Of a stretch of DNA of 64,000 bases, positions 48,996 to 60,470 are shown in pieces. The DNA lies in NCBI GenBank assembly GCA_002007465.1, contig LNAC01001226.1:1-64000 (forward strand), in the 5' to 3' direction. Both the position numbers and the translations under genes were made by a program. The stretch is from Ailurus styani (lineage: Eukaryota > Chordata > Mammalia > Carnivora > Ailuridae). The notes under the pieces were generated by a model that did no database searches, was not told where the DNA came from, and worked only from the letters and a program-made list of their open reading frames with translations. Each line of letters opens with the position of its first letter. The stretch's first letter is position 1.

Positions 48996-49685
48996 TCTTC
49001 GATTTGTTAAAGATTTTGTTTTGCTTTTCAGTTTCTTAATTGTTTCCTCTAAATGAATATACATTGCTTTATAGTAAATAAAAATTATTTTAAGATTTTT
49101 AAATGAAGAAAAACAATTGAACTTTAAAGCATAATTTTTATTTTTAAATGAATGGAAGATTCCACAACATATGTGGCATATAAGACAATATTTGAAGGCC
49201 GAACATAAAAGGTATTGAGATTTACTTTATGTTGAAAGTATAGATCATTTCTCATGAAAATAACATTGTGATTTCTGCATCACATTCCCACAGGAATTTA
49301 CTTCAGGAAACAAATATAATTTATTTTAGAAGTTAATTAAACATATACCATGTAGGTAGTTTTATTCATTTTTTCAATAAACATAAGTAATACCTTTGAT
49401 ATAAAAGTCAGTGTAGTGTAAAAACTAATTATTTATTCTATTTTCTCAGTGGCTTGTAATATGATAGGCTGAGAAATGCTGTAGAGTTTATTAAAATGTT
49501 GTTTATCCCTTTTGCTGGGTACTGTTAATCTAGTTCAGTAAACACATAATTTTTGTTGTTGCTTTCCTGTAGCTTATAGAAAAGCTTTTGGGATGTTAAA
49601 ATTCAAGGTAATTGTAAGTATAGGAAAAATAGATAAGATCAATTTTGAGGATTTGTTGATTCTATATCTTTATTTAAAATAATGG
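48996..49685. other. Intronic stretch, nothing recognised
   Basis: AT-rich, with no repeat signature or exon. Confidence 0.45.
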
Positions 49686-49795
49686 ATGGGTGGCTCAGTC
49701 AGTTGACTGACCCGAGTCGGGTTCCATGCTGAGCATGGGGCCCGCTTGAGATTCTCTCTCTCCCTGTCCCTCTGCTCCCCCTGCCTCAAGAAAAT
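49686..49795 (+). mobile_element. Partial CAN-SINE, plus strand
   Basis: 'GGGTGGCTCAGTCAGTTGAC' followed by 'TGCTGAGCATGGGGCCCGCT' and CT-rich sequence. The body is shortened by an internal deletion, and the copy is old. Confidence 0.75.
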
Positions 49796-49929
49796 GATAG
49801 AAATGTTATTATTGAAAATGAACTAATTTTATTATTTTCAACCTCAATTTTGTTTCATTGGGTACTTTATATATATTTGAAATAAATTCTCCTTATTTAT
49901 ACATAGTTTACAAATGATCATATTTATTT

Positions 49930-49957
49930 TAAAGATTTTGTTTGTTTGTTTATTTTT

Positions 49958-50002
<45 letters not shown>

Positions 50003-50147
50003 AGAGAAAGAGAAAGAGAAAGAGAAAGAGAAAGAGAAAGAGAGAGCTGAGCAGGGAGCCCAACTTGGAGCTCGGTCCCAGGACCCTGAGATCCTGACTT
50101 GAGCTGAAGGCAGAGGTTTAGCTGACTGAGCCACCCAGGTGCCCCTC
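49930..50147 (-). mobile_element. CAN-SINE, minus strand, with expanded GA tract
   Basis: The antisense head is ACTGAGCCACCCAGGTGCCCC and the left tail is 'AAAGATTTTGTTTGTTTG'. Its normal short GAGA region has become an ~80-base purine tract (49966-50046). Confidence 0.93.
49966..50046. repeat. (GA)n-(GAAA)n purine tract
   Basis: GA dinucleotides pass into regular GAAAGA hexamers, all purine on the + strand, within the SINE. Confidence 0.95.
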
Positions 50148-50639
50148 ATATTAATTATTAGGCATATGTTGTAGGTAGAATTATCTTATGCATAGTATAT
50201 TGAGTTTTCAGAGTTATTCACTTTTTGAATACTAAAGAATCTTGAAGACTATGGGAAAAACTTCATTTGAGAAGGAGAGAGTAAGTATGCAGGAGGCAGG
50301 GGTAGGAAAAAACTGGTATGCAATATTTAGAACATAAAGGATAATAGAATCAAATTTTGACATAGAGTTATGGCCTTAAAGTAGAAAGTGTTATAAAGGT
50401 GTAAAGAATAATTGATGATATATGTATTTTATATAAACATTTTATAGAGGAGACCTTGTCTCAAACATTTTGTGGGTATAACTTTATATAATGGAATAAA
50501 TTATAAATTGATAAAGCAAAGAGGCCAAACATTTAAAAAATAATTACATTAACCTGGAACTAAGGGGATAGATGCAGGATATAAAATAAAAGGAGGCCTT
50601 TGGAGTTTCAAATTTCTATAGGTAGGAAGTTGGCTGAAA
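50148..50639. other. Intronic stretch, nothing recognised
   Basis: AT-rich, with no nameable repeat or exon. Confidence 0.45.
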
Positions 50640-51672
50640 AACCACCTAGTTGCAAACATTCATCGAATAAGAATGACTTAAGAGAATGGAACCAGAAACC
50701 CACAGAATGGAGTCATGAAACATATTGAACAACTCCAAGGAATTAGGACTGGACCCTAATCTAGGAACTGGCAACATATACTCTGCTGGATTTGAAATGC
50801 CATGAGACTATGACTGCTATGTCCTTCCTTTGAATAGCTGTGTTGATAGCCTTTATCTTATGTCTGTTCTACCATTAGTCTATAGAATATCTGTGGGGCA
50901 GTAAGTTGTCTCTTTAGTTCAAGGCCTATAGATTGAGAAGAATGATATTCAGAGTTGTACAGAGGGACTAAATCAGAGGAGTCTCATACCATCTGAACCA
51001 GAATTTGATGACAAGATTCGGAACTTCAAGTTAATGCCACAATGGGGTGAAATTTGGGAGTCCTTACGGTAGGATTGCTTGTATTTTACATATGGGAGAT
51101 GTGAAATGTGGCAAGAAAGTGGACTATGGAAGATTGTGTTTTCCAAAGTTTTTGCCATAATATATTTCATCCTATATGTTCTTCACACAGTGTAGAATTG
51201 ACACTGCTGTCATTGAGTTCTAGAGTTTATTTCCAGTTCCCTGGTGGACTTTTAGTTTTTCTTCTATAGACTGTGCAAAAGAGTTGCTATGTGAATTTTG
51301 AGGCTAAATAGTAAAAACTTCATGTACTTCTGGATGGTCCTCTCAGAATGCCTACTTTTGAAACTAGCCATCCTACCAGTGCATAAACCAAGCAGCCAGG
51401 GACGGGTCCATGAGGAGGAAATGAGTTTCCCAGGCCTAGCTCCCAGACAACATCCAGCATGGATTAGCCCAGCCTTGTAAGTGAGTGGAAGTAGAAGCAG
51501 AACCTCCAGTACTTAGGCTGCCCCAGCTGACACTCCATACTGCTGAGATGAATCTTTTCTTCTGAGTCATGCCTGAAGTGCAGATTTTTGAGCAAAATAA
51601 ATGATTATTGTTATTTGAAGCCACTGGTATTGAGCGGTAGATTTTATGCAGCAGTAGATAATCAAAACAATT
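50640..51672 (+). repeat. ERV-derived LTR-like sequence (ERVL/MaLR type, tentative)
   Basis: The right end ('CAAAATAAATGATTATTGTT', 'TGCAGCAGTAGATAATCAAA') has the poly(A) signal and the terminal 'AAGCCACTGG...GTTATGCAGCAATAGATAAC' pattern of ERVL/MaLR LTRs. The upstream text 'GTGGCAAGAAAGTGGACTAT' is also LTR-like. At 1 kb it may hold two elements or an LTR with some internal sequence. No viral gene is readable. Confidence 0.5.
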
Positions 51673-52254
51673 TCCAAGCAGAGAAAGACAAATGAAGGCA
51701 GATAAAGTTAGCGCTAAGTAAAAATATGGAATAATTGGACTGGTTGGCAAGACAAGGCTTCAATATAGGTCTCAAAGGTGATGTGGTCCAAGAATAGGAA
51801 GTTGATATTCTATGTAATTATTAAGTTGAAGATGTATTCAGGCCTACAATTGAAGTTGAATCAAGAGTAAGGTTAAGTCCAGGATTAGAAAGACTATTAA
51901 TAGTAATATTAAACTAAGAAATATTTGATATGATAATGTAATAAGATGATCCATGTCCTGAAATCATGTAAGAAGGTGGGAGAGAACATTAGAGTTGGGT
52001 AAATAATAGCACACAGAGGAAAATCGCTCAATTTAGATAAATTAATTATTAAAATTGATGTATTATATTTGAATGAAAAGTTTTAAGTTTTCAAAACATT
52101 TCACATATATTACTGGATTATCCCAACTAGCTTATGAGTTATGTCTTTAAAAGGGAGAAAATGGAAAGTCAGGTAATTAAAAAGAGAAAAAACTGCTCAT
52201 ACTAACACAGAAAATAGTAAAGAGGAATAAGACCCAGATGGTTCATTTTTTTGT
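51673..52254. other. Intronic stretch, nothing recognised
   Basis: AT-rich, with no repeat signature or exon. Confidence 0.45.
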
Positions 52255-52400
52255 TCGTTCATTCATTCTTTATAAAAAATACTTTTTTGAGCATATACTA
52301 TGTTTCAGGCACTGCTATGAATAAAGGAGTACTACTCAATCCTTGTCCTCAAATATCTCTTATCTAGCAAAGGAGAAAAATGTCCACAGATAATTATAAT
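52255..52400 (-). repeat. L2 3' end, antisense
   Basis: 'TTCATTCATTC', 'GAGCATATACTATGTTTCAG', 'GCACTGCTATGAATAAAGG' and 'CCTTGTCCTCAAATATCTC' follow the reverse complement of the L2 3' terminus. Confidence 0.65.
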
Positions 52401-52761
52401 AAAAATCTATTATTAGTATCCCATACATCACAATTGTTGCCAAAATCACATTGAATTTATTGGCAAATGGATGATAATGTTATTTGAGCATGAAAGTCCA
52501 AGATTTGCAAATATTTGGATTATCTTATTTTCTTCAAATTAAATCGATGGAAGAAAATAAAAAGCTAAGTACAGTAAGATCTATATTATAGAAAAACATT
52601 GGAAATAAACTGACTGCTAATGAAAGATGATTTGACATAATACACAGAAGTCAATGGAATATTATTTGATGATGAAAAATCATAGCATTTTCTACTGTAG
52701 TGCATGTTTCTTTATTGTGAATCAGCTCATATACTATGTTGTTTAAGAATAGGGCAAAGAA

Positions 52762-53150
52762 TAAAAAAAAAACCCAAAATCTTTCCACTTGCAATGAGGT
52801 GGACAGAACTAGAGGGTATTATGCTAAGCGAAATAAGTCAGTTAGAGAAAGACAATTATATGATCTCACTGATATGAGGAATTTGAGAGGCAGAGCGGGT
52901 GTTCGTGGGGGGAAGGGAGGGAAACATGAAACCAGCTGGGGCCGGGGAGGGAGACAAACCATTAGAGACTCTTAATCTCAGGAAACAAACTGAGGGGTGC
53001 TGGAGAGGGCTGGGGGAAGGATAGGGTGGCTGGGTGATGAACGTTGGGGAGGGTATGTCCTATGGTGAGCACTGTGAATTGTGTAAGACTGATGAATCAC
53101 AGATCTGTACCCCTGAAACAAATAATACATTGTATGTTAGTTAAAAGAAA
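52762..53150 (+). mobile_element. Young L1 3' end with perfect 17-bp target-site duplication
   Basis: The L1 3' end ('GAGGTGGACAGAACTAGAGG', 'GATGAATCACAGATCTGTAC', 'CCCTGAAACAAATAATACAT') starts with an A-rich stretch and ends in AAAAGAAA. The flanking duplications AAGAATAGGGCAAAGAA at 52745-52761 and 53151-53167 are identical. The G-rich 3' UTR tract is intact, which points to one of the younger L1 insertions here. Confidence 0.95.
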
Positions 53151-53167
53151 AAGAATAGGGCAAAGAA

Positions 53168-53713
53168 ATCAGTAAAACTCACAAATTATCTTGGTTCAAA
53201 TGCTGTTATGTTTTGAGGCAACATGTATTAAACTTTCTTATGATTAAAGAGAAAGACTTAACAATATATGAAGAACTTAGGGAAAACAAGCCAAATATTA
53301 CATAATTGTGCCTTCTTAGTGCTGATTGTTACTGATCTGTTACACTTTTCACCATGTTAAGATTTTGAGGAAGCTCAAAGAACAGATAAAGAGGTTGCAA
53401 AGACATTTCTCTTTGTATTAAAAATCAAACCAACTACAACCCCCTCACAAAACAAAACAAAACAAAACAAAAAACCCAAAACAAAATAAAATAAAACCTC
53501 ACAACAAAAATCTTTGATTCATAAAGTCTTTACCTCAGGTCAGATTTTTATTATTTTTTTCAGGTTTTTGTTATTGATGAATCTTGTTTTTATTTAGGAG
53601 AGTATGTCCTCAAGAACCTAGTCCTTGAGAAAGAAAGAAGCATAATCTCTAGAGTTAAAGGCTGCAAAGAATGGGATGATACTGATGCCAGGTGGAGATT
53701 TAACTGTACTCTT
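53168..53713. other. Intronic stretch with an AAAAC-rich tract
   Basis: (AAAAC)n and (AAAAT)n runs at about 53448-53495. No gene was recognised. Confidence 0.5.
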
Positions 53714-53870
53714 TTTTATTTTTTAAAGATTTTATTTATTTACTTGAGAGACAGAGAGCAGAGTGAGAGAGAGCTTAAGCAGAGGGAGAGGGAGAAGCAG
53801 ACTTCTTACTGGGCAGGGTGCCTGAGGGGTTCAATTCCAGGACCCAGATCATGACCTGAGCCAAAGGCTT
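53714..53870 (-). mobile_element. CAN-SINE, minus strand, head truncated
   Basis: The tail AAAGATTTTATTTATTTACT is at the left, with 'GAGAAGCAGACTTCTTACTG' and 'ATCATGACCTGAGCCAAAGG'. It stops before the GAGCCACCCAGG head and runs directly into the sequence that is duplicated around the N. Confidence 0.85.
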
Positions 53871-53892
53871 GGGACACTATCTGTCATTGCAT

Positions 53893-54344
53893 AGGTTTCT
53901 GAGTTCTTTTTTGTATGTGGAAAAATACATGTAACATAAAATTGATCATCTTAACCATTTAAAAAATTATCTATCTATCTATGTATCTATCTATGTATCT
54001 ATTTATTTTTAAGATTTTATTTATTCATTTTAAAGGGAGAGAGCACATGAGTAGGGGGAAGGCCAGAAAGAGAGAAGCAGACTCCGTACTGAGTGTGCCA
54101 CCTGACCCAGGCTCNCAGGTTTCTGAGTTCTTTTTTGTATGTGGAAAAATACATGTAACACAAAATTGATCATCTTAACCATTTAAAAAATTATCTATCT
54201 ATCTATGTATCTATCTATTTATTTTTAAGATTTTATTTATTTATTTTTATTTATTCATTTTAAAGGGAGAGAGCACATGAGCAGGGGGAAGGCCAGAAAG
54301 AGAGAAGCAGACTCCGTACTGAGTGTGCCACCTGACCCAGGCTC
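53893..54344. repeat. ~225-bp direct duplication joined by a single N
   Basis: 53893-54114 and 54117-54344 are the same sequence (start AGGTTTCTGAGTTCTTTTTT, end CTGACCCAGGCTC). The N at 54115 sits exactly at the junction. The differences are two substitutions and length changes in the (ATCT)n and (TTTAT)n tracts. This looks like two reads or haplotypes placed end to end rather than real tandem DNA. Confidence 0.9.
53970..54008. repeat. (ATCT)n/(ATGT)n tetranucleotide repeat
   Basis: ATCT units with ATGT interruptions; the second copy (about 54192-54220) is shorter by two units. Confidence 0.9.
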
Positions 54345-54399
54345 AATCTCAGGACCCTGAGGTCATGACCTGAATCTAAACCAAGAATCTGATGCTTAA
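54221..54399 (-). mobile_element. CAN-SINE, minus strand, head cut off by next SINE
   Basis: Antisense SINE text ('CAGGACCCTGAGGTCATGAC') that stops at GATGCTTAAG. A plus-strand SINE begins at the next base. The part at 54005-54114 is its duplicated copy left of the N. Confidence 0.85.
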
Positions 54400-54597
54400 G
54401 GGTGCCTGGGTGGCTCAGTGGGTTAAAGCCTCTGCCTTCGACTCAGGTCACGATCTCAGGGTCCTGGGATTGAGCCCCACATCGGGCTTCCTGCTCAGTG
54501 GGGAGCCTGCTTCCTCCTCTCTCTCTGCCTGCCTCTCTGCCTGCTTGTGATCTGATCTCTCTCTCTCTCTGTCAAATAAATAAATAAAATCTTTGGG
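54400..54597 (+). mobile_element. CAN-SINE, plus strand, near consensus
   Basis: It starts GGGTGCCTGGGTGGCTCAGT, continues GTTAAAGCCTCTGCC, and ends CAAATAAATAAATAAAATCT. No target-site duplication is visible, and the missing head of the minus-strand SINE does not reappear on its right. Confidence 0.93.
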
Positions 54598-54599
54598 AA

Positions 54600-55121
54600 A
54601 AAAAGGGGGGGAGAAAGTGGGTGTAGTTACACGAGAGCAACAAGATGATGATAATGGAAATGTCCTATATCCTGATTATATTAATGTCAATATCTTATTT
54701 GTGAGAGTACTTTAATTTTGCAAGAAATTGCCATTGGAGAAATTAGGTAATAGGTACAGAGGATGTCTCTGTATTATTTCTTACAACTTCATGTAAATTT
54801 AGAGTTACCTCAAAATAAAAGTGTAAGAAAAAAGAATAGGGTGGAAGGTACTTTTGGTGAAATAAGTGAGACTGAGGTAGAAATTTATTTTGTAACACTT
54901 TTGAATACCAGATTAAATTTTGGATTTAATTTTTAGGTAATAAGGAACTAAAAAAATTTTTGATTATGGGTAGCACAAAGTAAATGAATAGAAAATTACT
55001 CTAGTCACAGTAGATAAAATGTCTTGCATATAAAATTATGGATTATAACAATATTTCACATAGATCTTCTAAAATAATGTTTGGAAAAATATGTTTCAGT
55101 CAAATATAATATCTTTTCTTT
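54600..55121. other. Intronic stretch, nothing recognised
   Basis: It starts with a short A/G-rich run (54598-54618). No gene or nameable repeat was seen. Confidence 0.45.
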
Positions 55122-55248
55122 TTTTTTAAAGATTTTATTTATTTATTTGACAGACACACAGCGAGAGAGGGAACACAAGCAGAGAGAGTGGGAGAGAGAG
55201 AAGCAGGCTTCCCGAGTAGAGAGCCCAATGTGAGGCTTGATCCCAGGA
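55122..55248 (-). mobile_element. CAN-SINE, minus strand, head truncated
   Basis: A T-run plus TTAAAGATTTTATTTATTTA, then 'GAGAAGCAGGCTTCCCGAGT' and 'TTGATCCCAGGACTCC'; the last ~60 bases of the antisense head are missing. Confidence 0.88.
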
Positions 55249-55984
55249 CTCCTAGAAATACAAATTTTATTTCCATTATTGCTTTGTAATACACTTATAA
55301 TAAAAATTACATGATACCCAAAATGGGTAGAGATGGACACACTGAACCTATGTTGGTATAATTTAGCTTTATGTATAAAAAGTAGACTTTTAAATAATAT
55401 ATTTAATATTATAACATTTCTTAAAATTCCACATTTCATTACATTTCCTCAAAATCCTCAAATCATTCTGTAGTGAAGGAAAAACTGCATAAATAATCTT
55501 AAGCTCAGAAATGAAAACTTTTAACATGGGACTAATGTTTTAAAGGAATTGTAATATATTCAGGTAACCAATGCTGACTCTTCAAAGTAAGGTACAAAAA
55601 AATCAATTTTTATCACTTGATATCTATTGCAATTAGAGAGCAATGTCAAGTCAGTGACACACTAATGGGTTTCAAAATATTTCAAAAAGAACAAGGAAAC
55701 TGTTAAGTGTTTTAATTGAAATGCAGTTATAAGTATAACAAATTGCATAATATAGTCTTTCTGTGAAGCTACCATATAAAACTCTCACAACATAGTGTCG
55801 AATTTTGATAAATTTACAGCATTGTCTAGATACATTTTATATAACTTTATATAGTAGTTCTACATTGAACTATCTTAAAACTTTTATTATATTTTCTATT
55901 CTATAAAGAGTTGTTTTTCTGGGTTCTAATTTGTATTTCTAGGAGACAATGAAACCTCGTGGCTTTACCTACTAATAAAAAATT
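55249..55984. other. Intronic stretch, nothing recognised
   Basis: AT-rich, with no repeat signature or exon. Confidence 0.45.
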
Positions 55985-58620
55985 GTTATATTAAAATATT
56001 ATAGAAAGTACACAAATTATTAGTTTATATCTCAGTGCATTTTCATAAATTGTACTGCCCATGTACCCATTATCAAATGAAGAAACAGAACTTTACAAGC
56101 ATCCTGAACCCCTCCCCTAACTCTGTCTGAGTCACTAACCATTATTCTGGCTTCTGTCATCATTCCTTTATTTCCACTATTTTCAACTTGCATAAATTGA
56201 GTAATGAGGTGTATTTTGTTTGTGGCTTCTTTCACTCGATGTTATAATTTGTGGCTTATAAACAATGTTGTTTCAGGTGGCAATCATTAGTTCATTATCA
56301 ACATAAGAATGTGTTACAGGGGCATCTGGCTGACTCAGTCAGTTAATTGTCTGACTCTTGGTTTCAGCTCAGGTCATAGTCTCATGGATCATGGGATGAA
56401 GCCCCAAGTCAGGATCTATGCTCAGCAGGGAGTCTGCTTGAGATTCCCTCGTCCCTCTGCCCCTACCCTACTCTTGCATTCCCTGTCTTCCTCTCTCTCT
56501 CTCTAAAATAAAATAAATAAATATTAAAAAAAAAGAATGTATCACAATTTCTTTATCCATCTTACTACCTACTGATGGAAATTTGGGTTGTTTTAGTTTT
56601 GTGCTTTTATGAGTACTGTTAATAGTGAATATCATACATATATTTTTGGTGAATATAAATATACATTTCTCTTGATTTATATGCTTAGGAGTGGAGCTTC
56701 TGGGTCATAGTGTCTGGTGGATGTCCCATTTTATTAGATCCTACCCAACAGTTTTTCCAAGTGAATGTAGTGACTTATATTCCCACTAGTAATATATAAG
56801 ATTTGCAATTGCTCCACTATCTCACCAATGTGTGGTATTGTCTGTCTTTTTCATTTTAGCCATTCTGGTTTAGGAGTATTTCATTGAGGCTTTGTTATGC
56901 ATTTTCCTGATGACTACTGAAGTTTAATACTTTTTCATATGTTCTTTGGTCATTTGGATTTTTTTTTTGAGAGTACCTTTTCATGTCTCTTTTCTATTCA
57001 TCTATTAGATTATTTTTATTATTAGTAGCTCTTAATATATTATTGTTATATTTGATAGTTATACATTCTATAAATACTATTTCCTCTGTGATTCATTTTT
57101 CAGCTTCTTAGTGATTTATATTAATAAATGTAACTTCTCAATTTTAATATTGAATTTATTAATCTTTTCCTTAAAGTCACTGCTTTTATATCTTGTTTAA
57201 GAATTACTTCCCTCTCATAGTTCTTAAATAATTTTATAGACATTTTGTTGCTTTGTTTTTCATAATTAGATCTATAATATTATCTCAAGGATTGTTCTCT
57301 ATCACATATATTTATGAATGAGGTTAGCCTATAATATCACTTTCTTGAATTTTCCTTGTAAGTCATTGTTGCCAGATTTTGTTTGTTCCTTCTAGCTTCA
57401 AGGAAAAAGTTTTGGAAAGTTTTTAATTAGTTATTCCTGTTTGTTAATAGATAGTTTCAAAATCTCACTGGTTTATAGCAATAGCATTTATTTATTTTTT
57501 GCCATTTCCTTTTGCTTATAGTATTTTCAGTATCATTCAGCTCTACACTTATACTAATTTACATTATCATATGTACTTTGACCTGTGTTATTTAAAACTA
57601 TATTTAAAAATTTTAAATGTTTATAGCCTTATTAAAAATATAGTTTTTAAATAACTGTTAACTAAGTTGTAAATTTTGTAGTCAAGAAATGCTATTTACA
57701 TACTGCCCAGTTTTTGAAATCTCTTAAAACTTGTTTTATAGCCCAATACATAGTATTTTAGTAAATATTTCTCTTACACTTAAAAATGTGTATTTGTTAA
57801 TATTTGCATATAATGCTATAGATGTCAGCTAGATCAGCTTATTAATTGAATTTTTCATATCTTCTCTATCTTGTTTAATATATTAATTACTTTGAGTGGT
57901 TGTCAAAAAACCCCAGTATAATGATGTATTTTATAATTATTCCTCATGGTCTGTTTAATTTTAACTTAATTTTTTAATCAATACTATTATAGGTGACTAC
58001 ATATTATAGACTTCTGTTGAACTGAACATTCTATCATATTATAATGCCCCTCTTTATCTCTACTAATATGTTTTAGCTATATCAGCTTTTTGTCATTAGA
58101 ATTTGTCTCACATATCATTCTTCATCCTTTTATTTTCAACTATTCTCTGATTATATGTTTTTAGTGGGTCCCCTTTGTTACTAACATATTCGGGAATAGG
58201 TGGATTTTGTTTTTATAACCAGGTTACAAAATCTTCTGTTTTGTCTACTTTTCTGTATTTCTTTATTTCTTGCCTTTTTTTTTTAAATGAATCAGGGCCT
58301 CCCCAGAATCCTCTACCACTACCCTGTTTCATCCGTTTGCTCTACTGGTTTGGAACCTATATACTCTTATTTTTGCTTTTTTAGTAAATACCCTTAGTAT
58401 TGCTACATGTGTACTTAATAACATTTATATTTGTTTTCCTAAACAATGCTTTAGCTTTGTTTTCTTTAACCTTACAAATTGTCTTTTGCAATAAATTGCT
58501 ATTCAGATTCACCCATATCTATCATTTTTTCATTCCCTTTCTAAAGCTTAGATATTCCTTCTAGGGTCATTTTTTTTTTCTTCTTGAAGTGTACCTTTTA
58601 GAAATTCCTTTAGTTACAGA
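55985..58620 (-). mobile_element. Ancient L1M, antisense, 3' UTR through ORF2
   Basis: Antisense blocks occur in the right order: 'GTACTGCCCATGTACCC' (3' UTR), 'GGAGTGGAGCTTCTGGGTCA', 'CATTTTAGCCATTCTGGTTT' (ORF2 3' part), then 'TATGTTTTAGCTATATCAGC' (endonuclease region), and 'CTTTTAGAAATTCCTTTAGT' further out. It is strongly diverged, with a SINE at 56319-56532. The element may continue at 59500. Confidence 0.7.
56319..56532 (+). mobile_element. CAN-SINE, plus strand, older variant
   Basis: The head is GGGGCATCTGGCTGACTCAG ('GTTAATTGTCTGACTCTTGG' variant), with the tail TAAAATAAAATAAATAAAT. The duplication AAGAATGTGTTACA (56305-56318) pairs with AAGAATGTATCACA (56533-56546), two mismatches. 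Confidence 0.93.
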
Positions 58621-58629
58621 CTTTAGTGA

Positions 58630-59450
58630 TAGATACTTTCATTTATTCATTCAAGTCAGTACGTATTGTGTACTGAGCATAAAATAATATATATAAAAAT
58701 CCCTGCTCCCATAGAACTAAAATTCTAGGTAAGAAGACAAGCAATAAGCATGATGATAAACATAAAATATATAGTTATATTCTATCTTACATTCTGTAGC
58801 AGAAAAAATAAAGCAGAAAAATGTAAGATAAAATTTTAGATAGGGTAAAGGAAGTCTTACTGAGAAGGAAACTTTTGAATCAAGACCAGAAAAAACTGAG
58901 GCAACATGAAGTTATCTAATGAAAAAGCATTGCGGACAAAGGGAACAGATTCTACAAGCGGGCCTGGCAAGTTCAAGATACAGCAAGGAGGCCAGGAAGG
59001 CTATCGCAAAATGAATTATTTAGAGATTAGTAGATTACATCCCCAGAGATGTAATGTATATCCAGATGATACATGACTTGGTAGGCCATGCTTCATGGTG
59101 AGATGGAGGGCTATTAGAGGGTTTTGAATGGACTATTGATAATGATTTTTAACAAGTTTATTCCATACATTATCGACTGGAGGAGAGCAAGGGAAGAAGC
59201 AGTTACTAGGCTATTGCTGTATCAGTGAGAGATGATGGTGGCTTGGAGCAGAGTGCTGGCTGTCAGAGTGGTGATAAGTGTCACAGTCCAGGTATTTTTT
59301 GAAGGCAAAGCTGATAGGATATGCCATTGGTTCTGAGGTAGGCTATGAGACAAAGAGAAGCCAAAGAGGGCTTAGGTTTAGGTCCAAGCAACTATCATGG
59401 GAGATTTGCCAGTAACTTAGATGGAGACAAATCTAAGAGGTGATGATTTT
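58630..59450 (-). repeat. L2 LINE, antisense, ~800 bp
   Basis: Antisense L2 in order: 'TCATTTATTCATTC', 'CCCTGCTCCCATAGAACTAA', 'CATTGCGGACAAAGGGAACA', 'ACAGCAAGGAGGCCAGGAAG', 'GGTAGGCCATGCTTCATGG', 'GAGAGATGATGGTGGCTTGG'. It is the longest and clearest L2 copy in the window. It lies between two segments of antisense L1M. Confidence 0.7.
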
Positions 59451-59499
59451 GGGGAGACCATCAGGAACTTAATTTTGAACAAATTAACTTAAAAATAAT

Positions 59500-60470
59500 A
59501 AAAATACCTTAATGTCATCCTTATCTTGTAATATTGCTTTGCTAGCTGTATCATTCTATTTGGTATCTGATTTCCTTAGCACTTTAGTCATATTACTGTC
59601 TTCCATAGTCACTGCTGATGATTCAGTCTTCAAATTGTCATGTCTTTTTAGGTAATCTGTCTTCTCTACGTGTTTCTGAGATCTTTTTTTTTTTTTCACG
59701 ATATTTAGTGGTCTTGTATCTCACTCATACTGGTACTGAGCATTCTTTTGTCAATGTAATTTTTCCCCTTTTGTTCCAATCATTCAGGAATTTATTTTTG
59801 TCTTTAATTTTCATTAGCTTGGGTAGATATGAGAGTTTTATTTGTTTGCTTGTTTGTTTTATTTGTTCTTCTTGGATCTAGCTGAACCCTCTCAGTCTGA
59901 GCTCATATGCTTTTCTCTCATTCTCAGGTACTCCCAGTAATTATTTCTCCTCATATTGTCTCCCCAGCCTTCTTTATATTTTATTTTATTTTTTTTGCTA
60001 ACTCGTGTTAGAACTTCTAGCCTCTGGATCACTTTTTATTTTAGCCTCTTCTCTTTATGTCTTTGTTGTGAGTTCTTGGAGTTTAATTTGACCCATTTTC
60101 CAGCTCACCCATCTGCAAAAGCTTTCATTCTGCTATTCAAACCTTGTATTTATATTTTTGTTCTATGATCTGAGATGTGATTTCTGTATCTACTTGAATT
60201 TTTCATAAATGTTTTTATTAGACCCCACATTTTATAGCATTTTATATGTGTTAGCTTATCTGTTTTAGGACATTAAATATTCTTATTTAAAACTATGATT
60301 CTGAATGATCCTTTATTTTGTTTCTTTGGTTATGAGGTTTTAAAAAATATCCCTTCAATTGTATGGTCTTTCCTTAAATGTGTGTCAGTACTTATTTTTG
60401 TGCTCATCTTTGTAACTGGGATTCCTTGTTAGAGAGTTTATAAGAAGCACCATGCAAATTTGGCTGCTGT
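59500..60470 (-). mobile_element. Ancient L1M, antisense, 5' part (possible continuation)
   Basis: 'CATATTACTGTCTTCCATAG', 'GTTTCTGAGATC' and 'GAACCCTCTCAGTCTGAGCT' resemble the antisense of L1M ORF1 and 5' sequence. In position and direction it fits as the continuation of the element that starts at 55985. Confidence 0.5.

Noticed and set aside
49844..50149. Ser/Phe repeat frame on the minus strand
   Set aside because: A translation of the expanded GA/GAAA tract in a CAN-SINE.
53893..54344. A true tandem duplication or a CRISPR-like direct repeat
   Set aside because: There are only two copies with an N at the junction and the organism is a mammal; an assembly join explains it better.
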